DNA of 64,000 nucleotides, from contig NC_071329.1 in assembly GCF_010183535.1 (NCBI RefSeq), forward strand, positions 62,001-126,000, written 5' to 3'. A model generated the notes under the pieces. The model was not told the DNA's origin. It searched no databases and saw only the letters and a program-made list of their open reading frames with translations. A program made the position numbers and the translations under genes. Source of the DNA: Caenorhabditis remanei (lineage: Eukaryota > Nematoda > Chromadorea > Rhabditida > Rhabditidae). Positions 56,323 through 64,000 of this stretch are shown one piece after another (the first letter of the stretch is position 1; every line of letters begins with the position of its first letter).

Positions 56323-56328
56323 AATAAA
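56323..56328 (+). terminator. candidate poly(A) signal for shk-1
   Basis: AATAAA lies 535 bp after the shk-1 stop, in an AT-rich stretch. Confidence 0.45.
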
Positions 56329-59300
56329 TTTTTTAAATGTATTCTATAATTCCAACATGTTTTAAATTTGTAAATCGTGGAGTGCTCAACAAACGTTCAG
56401 GTAAGAAACTTTAGAACTTCCAGGTACTCACAGTTAGACTAAAAATGTTTCGGCCAAAAAACCCCCAAGATCTTACTAGGGAATATTCTAAACGGACCGT
56501 TGAGTTCAGAAACAAGCACAAACACAATCAAAAAACAATCGAATTTTAATGTGAAATCAGTTTTCAAAAATTGGTGAATAGTCTCCAGAATCCAGATATT
56601 CTGGTCTGAAAATCCAAATTTAATACGTGATTTTTTTGATTTTCCACCTAAATGTAACTGTGTATCGCCACAAATATGATGGCATCTGAAGATGTCGGTC
56701 TTTGAAGCACACTATGAAAGTTCGACCCCGCCTGCGCCCAGCTTCCTTTTTGTTTTATTTTATTATTAATTTTACTTTTTTCATCTTTCTGAGCCGTTTT
56801 TCAATTGAATCAAACCAGAACTGCCCCGTGACCACTCCATGTAAGAAACAATACTTGGATTCCTGACAATAAATTATCAATGACCTGAGAAATTCATACA
56901 TTATCTGGAAATGTATTATTTGTTTTGTTTTTTAATACTTCTTCCTAATGATCATGCAAAACATTGTTGTCTACTGTCACTTCACGAGATATGTCAGTTT
57001 CAGATGAACCATCGCATTTGATATTTTGCCATTTTTTCCTTGTTTTGCGGCGTCACAAAAAACAAGTGAGAAAAAAGGCAATTGAGATAAGTGGATAAAA
57101 AGAGGTCGCAACGAGTATTATGCAATTTTAAATACCTAAACTTTTTTCAAAAAAAAATCTAGCATGTAGCTTGTGATTTTTGATTTGGAATTTTCAAAAA
57201 TGACGAACCTATTTTTCGAACACCGGATATGTTGACATTTTCAATAGGACCTTTACCATAGACACCTTTCTTATTTTCTGGGTTTTCCATAGCTCAATGT
57301 GTTTTTCTCAACAAGACACATGCCTTTAAAATAAACTTCCCCCACTCCTTGTCCATATCAAAATCTGCTCATTCTTTGCTTCTTCATATAAAAACTGTCA
57401 CATTCTATTCGTATCCTTCACCCCCTCCCCCTCCCATCTCATCAATCCACCCTCTTATCTAAACTCTCATGATTAACATCTACATTTCTTCTCTTTGCTC
57501 TTCTCACCGCCAGAACTTAAAAGAGTTGTAGAGTAGTGGATCAAAAACCTCTTACTCTATTTTTTAGGGGGGCTCCATTCTGAAATATTTCTCCCTTAGG
57601 ATGAGTCACGTCTTCTTCTGAACCTCATAGTTTTTTTCATGCTTCTTCTACAGCTTCTTCTTTTCTATCTGAATCGGACGTCTTCTTACACCGTCAATCA
57701 AATTGTCGTCTTCTTCTTTTCTCTATTTTTGCCAGAGGAAAAGGAAAAGAAGAAGAAGAAGAAAAAAAAGTATTTGATTCTTATCTTGATGCCTATAATT
57801 AAGTGAAATTGAGCAGCATCTTTCTTCTTATTTTTCTAATTGTTTTCTGGATTTAACAAAGGAGAAAACTATTTCCCAGTAATCCAGCTAATTTTGCCTA
57901 TTCTGCAATTGACTAGACACCTGGCTCATCGAAGTGATTAAGAATAAAAAACTTCAAGTTTATAGGAAATTTCCATACGTACCGAGTCTACACATGTCCC
58001 TTCATAACTTGCATTAATAATCCTTTCAAGATCGCTCTCATTTTGAGAGACAACTTTCTTTGTTATGTATCCACTCCCACTCCACCACATTTAGACATTG
58101 TCCATTTTGAATGATGCTCCTGAACCCACCCAAGTTTTCTTCAGTTATTTTTGGCCCGTCCTCCAAATAAAACTAAAATTAGTATTCCAAACCAAGATTT
58201 CTACGTTTTTGGTTTGGAAAAAGTGGTCAGTACGTTTTTTCGAAAACTTTCGTGATTTCGCTTAGTGACTATAATACTCCATGCTCTAGAACTCCGTCCT
58301 TGAGAAGTTGAAACTTGTTCTATGATATCATATTCTTTTTTTTTCACACCAAAACACAAAGGAAGAGTCCTCTCCGAACAATGGGAATATACTCTCCCTA
58401 TCCTCTTGGATCCCTATTTTACTAGTTAGTTTCGGTCAAAAAAGCAAGAAAAAAAAGAAGAATAAATAATGGTGCCAGGAACTGCATATTCTTCTCTCCT
58501 TTCCCGTCGTCCATTCTCATTTCCATGTTTTTATGGAATATCAAATGACAAAACTAGCAAATCTCTTATTATTCTTGAATAATAATAAAGATGCATACCG
58601 ATTTTTTGAGAGAAGAACTGAGCTGACCATTTCTCAACTTTATTATTGTTGTTTGTTTTCTCGAGAATTTCAGAAGCTCAAATTTCTCTCAAGATCTTTC
58701 AACAAGGAGTAAAAAAAATGATGTTGTATGCAAATTCTTTGTTTATTGTATCCAGTTGTAACATATTGCCAAAAACCTCTAAGCAATTATGAAAAGAACA
58801 GATTTTCACAAACTGCAATTTTTTTCAGAAGTAAGTTTTCTTGTTTTTCATAGTTCGAGCTAAAACCTACACTATACAACTATACAACTCCAAAAATCAG
58901 TAATGCAATGTCTTCACAATTTCAAAAAATTCAGAGCTACAAAACAACCAGAATGTATTCTTTCTAATAAATATGTTTGTGATCCAAAACCTAGTTCTAC
59001 CTTCTGGCAATATCCCCATCATTGAATTATGCAGGTCACGGAAAAATTGAATTTGTAGTCAAGTATTTAGATTCTTGGCTCTGCAGATTGTTGGCACTGA
59101 TGTCTGTCATTTTTCCAAATGTCATTTTCCGATTTTCGATTCGGACGGAATTTCGTCAAGCAATGACACTTTTGTCTGGTTCATTCATCTTTTTTCTTCA
59201 GAAGTTTATTTTCGGGATATTTTTTTTTAGTTTTTTGACTTTCCCGATGAATGCTTGCTTTTCAAAATAATTGAGTCAAGTTAATCTATTAGATCATATC

Positions 59301-59557
59301 TAGTAAACCAAAAAAGAATTTGAACAAAAAACAAATACTGAGAACCAGAAAATTCAAACAAAGGAAAAAGCAATCTCCTATTCATGGAGTCATTGAGTTC
59401 ACCTCTGTGGCTTTTTCAAAATGATCTTCTGGTCAAAACTTGATTTTTTGTGGGTTCCGGGTTGTTCGGACATAAAAACGGATGCAGTTAATTATTTGTC
59501 TGTGTTTACAGGATCATAATTAACCAAAGTTTTGCTGATCTTTTTTTAACTGCAACT

Positions 59558-59692
59558 ATTATCGAAATAAAAAAGTTCCGACATTTTTTACCGACGCGTG
59601 TTTGCGGACTCAATGCAAAATTTCATAATTTAGCACTATGTCCGCAAACACGCGTCGGTAAAAAATGTCGGAACTTTTTCGTCGCGACAATA
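59558..59692. repeat. near-perfect inverted repeat with 40-bp arms
   Basis: The arm 59570-59609 (AAAAAGTTCCGACATTTTTT, then ACCGACGCGTGTTTGCGGAC) is mirrored exactly at 59640-59679 around a 30-bp spacer. Weaker symmetry extends outside (ATTATCGAAAT versus the inverse of GTCGCGACAATAA). Confidence 0.85.
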
Positions 59693-60696
59693 AGTGACTT
59701 CACTTTTTCCTTTTTAGTACAAAAAGACTACATTAAGTTTTTCTACAAAACAAGTGCGACATCATTTTTATAAGCTGGTGCAGATCCAATTCAAATTTTC
59801 TTTGAAAATACAACTACATTGTCGCCCAATTAAATTCAGACCCACGTATCCAATTTTCACGTCATAACGGACCAGTACGATTTTTATTGGGAAGCTCTAT
59901 TGCTTTTTTGGGGTTAACGAGTTGAAAATTCGCACACGTCATCTAAGTGTTTTTGGGGAAAAAAAGTTCGAAATGTTATACAAGTCTAGTATGTACACAA
60001 GTTGTGTATTAAAAAAATGAAAAATAGGAGCCAAGAGGCCAAATATTTCAGACATTCCATCGAAAAACATGAACTTGCGATTTCATGGCAACTGATTTTC
60101 GAAACCAAGGTATGAAGACCTGAAAAATTATTCACGAATGGAATACTGTACTTTTAGTCGTTACATACGTCATTTTGAAAGCTCTTTTTTCAATATCTCT
60201 GTTTCTAATCCGTTCACTCATTTCTCTAAAGCTCCGCCTCGTTTACATAGCTTCCCTTCTTCTGCTTCCCGAAAATGGGCGGAGCTTGAACCAAAGGCTC
60301 CTCGTTTCCCGAAGAGAGATATACTCCTCATTTGATGTGAGATCTGGAGCACCATTCACCCCCTGGGGGTATATCACCCACGCGAACTTTTTATTTCTTT
60401 CTGTATTTTTTCTTTCTTGTTGATATTTGCTTAGTTAAAGTAAAGGATAGTCTTTGACCAGGAATGCAACAATTCTTTGAGTTTTGAGGGCTTGTTAACA
60501 GAAATAAATAGTTTTTTGCCTTAAGTCATGCTTTTAAAACTTTAAAACTATATGAGCCTACCCAGTCACTCGAAATTGTTACTACCGTATTTTCATTGTT
60601 CTATCATTCCGACACCTATGATTGATCGCCACTCTAATTTCCAGCACTTCAAACTCAGCGGTTCTATTTCTCCGGTTGTGTGTAGAAACACCTGAA

Positions 60697-62335
60697 ATGA
60701 ATACTTTGGCACTTTTGGCTGTTGGTGTTGCCGTCGTGTTTGCCGCCCCGAAATCGGCTATTCCCGGGGTTCCAGCATCTGTCAACGACGCTGACTACGT
60801 GGCAGCTGTCTATGGATATGAGGTAAGATAATACGACAAGTTTCAGTTTTTCGATTTCACAACGTGCCTTACTTCCCCCGAGTTTTTGCACCTTGTACTA
60901 ACACTTGTAAAACTAACATTTGTGCCCTTCCCATCACTTTCTTCTCGAATTCCTATTTATTCCTGACGTAAAATTAGAAAAAAAGACGAAATACGCATTT
61001 CGTGCGAATCAAGAAGGCGGCAAAAATAGTGACATGCGCGTATTTACGAAAAGAAACCAGCATTTAAGAAAAACGAATTAGCACTGAAATGGATTAAGGT
61101 CGTTGAGGGTGGAAAGAAGGAGCATAGATCTTTTAGTGAGATAAATAGAAAATATAAACTTTGCTTGTTTATCCGCCTGTAAGACCGGACGTCCGATTCA
61201 ATAGGAGTGACATCACGTTCACAAAGAGAGGTCGAATTCAATTTAGCTGTAATTTCATATACGGGACTTTTTCAACAGTTTAGTAAGTGTCCTTTTTTCC
61301 AAAAAAAACTAAATCATTCAGATTGAATTTCTTCACCCTGCATAGAAAGATTCTGGATCAAACTATTAGCGTTTTATTTTACAATTCTTCTTCTTACACT
61401 ATTGTGAATGAATACTTATAGTTAGATTTTTACGTCACCAACATATTCCCCTGAGGTAATTGTGTTATGGTCGAAAACAATGAATGAGCAGATTAATGAA
61501 AATGAATAGAGCACAAATTTCATTTGTTCCCAATCTTCGTATTTTCCATACTCTAGGCACCATCACCTCTGTTCAAAAATGCTCCACTCCTCCAATCGAA
61601 GCGACACATTTCTCCGTCTTACGATGTTGAAATCGATGCTGGAAATATGAGAAATTTGTTGGATGTTGGAAAGAGAAGCGCTCCAATGGCCGCCGATTAC
61701 GGAAACCAATTCCAGGTAAATCATGAAAAAATCATCTTGGTGGTAAAAATTTTCTCACACATCGTGTCATTCTCAGTTTTAGGTAAAATTAGAAAAGAAA
61801 ACCTGAGCAAACCTCCGCTTACATAATTACTCTCCAGCAATTATCCAATTATCCAATTAGTCATGCTCACCCACTTGTTCCACGTCATCTCATCTGTTAT
61901 CCGCCCTAACACTTCCGTTGCAGGAAGAAAAAAGCACATCCCATTACGTTTCCATTTCCCTTTTGTGAGTATGTAAAAGGGAGAAAGACTAGAATAGAAA
62001 CAAGAGAGAAGAAGGGAAATGAAAGAAGTGAAAGGAGCAAAATGAAACGAAATCAGAGAAGAGGACACGAAAAGATTAAGGGACACATGTGGATGAATGT
62101 GAGAATCGTTTGACTTTACATGCTAAGTACATGCCTTACTATTAGAATTACTAAACTTGTAGCTTTTTTTCCAAGACTTATATAAAAACTATAGATACTA
62201 TTCTATATCTTCCAGATGTACAACCGCTTGATTGATGCCGGAAAGAAGAAGAGATCCTCAATGATCTCTCCATCCTATCAATTCGAAGATGCTCTCGGAC
62301 TATCTGACGCTTTGGAGCGAGCTGGACGTCGTTAG
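60697..62335 (+). CDS. nlp-11: NLP-11 neuropeptide precursor (134 aa)
   Basis: Secreted neuropeptide-like precursor. Three exons, 60697-60822, 61557-61715 and 62216-62335, all in phase 0, give 134 residues. Seen: signal peptide (MNTLALLAVGVAVVFAA), a spacer, then three related peptides separated by basic sites: HISPSYDVEIDAGNMRNLLD (ending VG-KR), SAPMAADYGNQFQMYNRLID (ending AG-KKKR) and SSMISPSYQFEDALGLSDAL (ending ERAG-RR-stop). Each has a glycine before the basic residues, so C-terminal amidation is expected. The peptides match C. elegans NLP-11 except at a few positions as I remember them. The middle peptide is split by the intron after NQFQ. Confidence 0.95.
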
Positions 62336-62505
62336 ACCCACTCGAATAATTGTTTCTATCCAAATGCACATAGCCCCAACGAGTATTCCGAATTCTGCAA
62401 TCTTCTAGCCACTAACTTTCCTTTCTCCATCTTACACACCTGTCCATTCTGTATGATCAGATCACAACAACTTCCGTCGACTTTTGACAAAAGAAACATC
62501 CAAAA

Positions 62506-62511
62506 AATAAA
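62506..62511 (+). terminator. candidate poly(A) signal for nlp-11
   Basis: AATAAA lies 171 bp after the stop codon, a typical distance for nematode 3' UTRs. Confidence 0.65.
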
Positions 62512-63764
62512 TTAATGCGAAATCCAATTTGTCCCATCCTGTGTGCAATGCCATCCTTCCCTTTCTTTATTTCAATCCTCCAATTCCAATTTTCCACGAG
62601 AATAAAGTGTTTTGTTAGACCACTACCATTAACGTACAGAAAATAACTATTGCCTGGAAAGAAAAAGACTAAACCGGAAATTTGATACATCCACCCACAC
62701 TTCCTAGTATTAATTTCAGTGAATGACAATAAACCGGAAGGTTTTTTAGTGAAGGAGGGCTGCAAAGGGATTGCATAGTAATAAGTAATTGAATGTTGTA
62801 TTTTAAGGGAAACAGTGACGTGATGCGTCTGAATTTTAGATTCGATAGATTTTCAAAATAATTGCGCAGAAAATAGGCACATGTCTTCTAAGTTCATCAT
62901 TAAACAATTTTTGTAAACCCCGTAAAAACTGCTGGTTGCGGTACAAGCAGTCTAGTACATTTTGGTTGGAGAATTTCCCAAAATCCTTATATCATTCTTA
63001 AAACCCAAAGGGTAAATTAGTAACGTTGTGTTTACTGGCCACACAGTGGGAGAAAGAATTAATCAATCAACCTAAAAACAAGAACAAAACAAACAAACAC
63101 ATACGTCGTGTCTATTACGGGAATTTCGTTCCAAACGGAAATTAGGTTCATGGGTAAAAAAAAATTCAGAATTTAGATGGATATGTGATCAGGGATCTGT
63201 TTGAACCAGATACCTCAAGTTGAGATATTTTTTTGTATGTTAAACTGTAAAGCGTTTTTAGTGGATGACCATGTCAAAAACGTGGGACATTCATCCAATG
63301 AGATATTCCTTCTTCCATTTTGTCTCACCGTCATTTGAAATTCTTTGCAAAGGGACAGCTCTCATTTGATATTAATAAAAATAAAAATATTTATTTTGTT
63401 TGGTTCTTCTTTTTTTCTGAATGACGTTACTTCTTGATAGAAGACATCTGGGAAACTTCCCATGAACTATAGAAATTATCGAGCAATCTGAGTTCTCATC
63501 TAGCTTTGGTCGTTCTGTTCACCTTCTTCCTTCACGGTGTATGTTATCCCAAGACAGCGTCACTTTTCTATAAATAACTTCAAAGAGAGAAGATAAACAC
63601 TTTCACAAGGAAAATTGAGGAGAAAATTCGGGTGGTCGAGTTTAAATTGGCTAGAAGGGAAATCGAAAGGAGCAGTCTCGAATAGGAAAAGAGGGAGCAA
63701 TAAAAGTTGAACGAACTTCAGGGAAAGCAAACTTTCGGAAATGATACATAGGGGTTTTTCCAGA

Positions 63765-64000
63765 GTTGGAAAACTTACGGGCCGGTCCGGCCGGCCCGGA
63801 TTCAAAAAATGTCCACAATATTTTCACAAATTTTTTGAAATTTTCATTAAAAAATTGTCTAAATTCTCCAAAATTCTCGTACACTTCAGTTTTTATCGAT
63901 GTTCCAAAACATAGTCGAAAATTCGACTTTTTTGCAAAAATATTCAAAATTGTTTCAAAACTTTTCAAATTTCTACAGGAGCCGGCCCGGAATTTCCCAA
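63765..64000. repeat. CCGGCCCG-bounded repeat, copy 3
   Basis: ACGGGCCGGTCCGGCCGGCC at the left and GAGCCGGCCCGGAATTTCCC at the right enclose an AT-rich middle with ACATAGTCGAAAATTCGACT then TTTTTGCAAAAA, close to copy 1 at 26396-26585. It runs up to the window edge. Confidence 0.7.

Larger units (their letters stand above)
55789..60696. other. 4.9-kb non-coding stretch between shk-1 and nlp-11
   Basis: No gene could be supported. It should hold the shk-1 3' UTR (to about 56.3 kb) and the nlp-11 promoter. Contents include purine-rich GAAGAA tracts near 57735-57770 and the inverted repeat at 59558-59692. A splice-type acceptor (ATTTCCAG, 60637-60644) lies in the likely 5' UTR of nlp-11. Confidence 0.6.
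62336..64000. other. non-coding stretch after nlp-11
   Basis: Holds the nlp-11 3' UTR and no other gene I can support. The right end is a CCGGCCCG-type repeat. Confidence 0.6.

Noticed and set aside
59022..59270. Hydrophobic 82-codon open frame that could suggest a receptor fragment
   Set aside because: Hydrophobicity follows from T-rich DNA; no GPCR motifs and no flanking exons in phase.

Overview
The window is nematode nuclear DNA from a Caenorhabditis species that is close to, but not, C. elegans. The genes are split by many short introns with strong TTTCAG-type acceptors, the DNA is AT-rich with small palindromic repeats, and trans-splice-like acceptors sit just before start codons. I recognise orthologues of let-23 (EGF receptor), sym-2 (ESRP/Fusilli-type splicing factor), shk-1 (Shaker K+ channel) and nlp-11 (neuropeptide precursor). 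The nlp-11 peptides differ from the C. elegans peptides as I remember them at a few positions, which suggests a sister species such as one of the C. briggsae group. Species identity is inference.

Layout. let-23 fills 2.0-9.0 kb on the minus strand; I could chain 19 exons in phase to a 1,322-residue receptor. A 4.5-kb non-coding stretch follows. A two-pore (TWK) K+ channel lies on the plus strand from 13.6 kb. Its 3' end meets the 5' end of sym-2 (19.2-27.0 kb) at one splice acceptor that can be read in two frames. A class-I Rab11-FIP gene (27.9-30.2 kb, minus) is convergent with sym-2. Next come RRP9/U3-55K (32.1-37.9 kb, minus) and THOC1 (38.2-41.4 kb, minus), only 214 bp apart in the same direction with a trans-splice-like acceptor between, which looks like a two-gene operon for nuclear RNA processing. 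The complex III subunit gene UQCRB/QCR7 (42.1-42.8 kb, plus) is divergent from THOC1. shk-1 takes 44.5-55.8 kb (plus), with an array of six candidate alternative first exons that all end in the same phase, and a conserved channel body from 53.3 kb. After 4.9 kb of non-coding DNA comes nlp-11 (60.7-62.3 kb, plus). The rest is non-coding.

Repeats. At least five palindromic or terminal-inverted-repeat families are present, mostly in introns: one pair in sym-2 introns, a 447-bp palindrome in the Rab11-FIP gene with degraded relatives in and near the TWK gene, a CCGGCCCG-bounded family with three copies (one nested in another palindrome), and a near-perfect hairpin at 59.6 kb. Exon boundaries were read by eye with phase bookkeeping. 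Where phase, splice signals and protein family agree I am confident; 5' ends are the weakest part.
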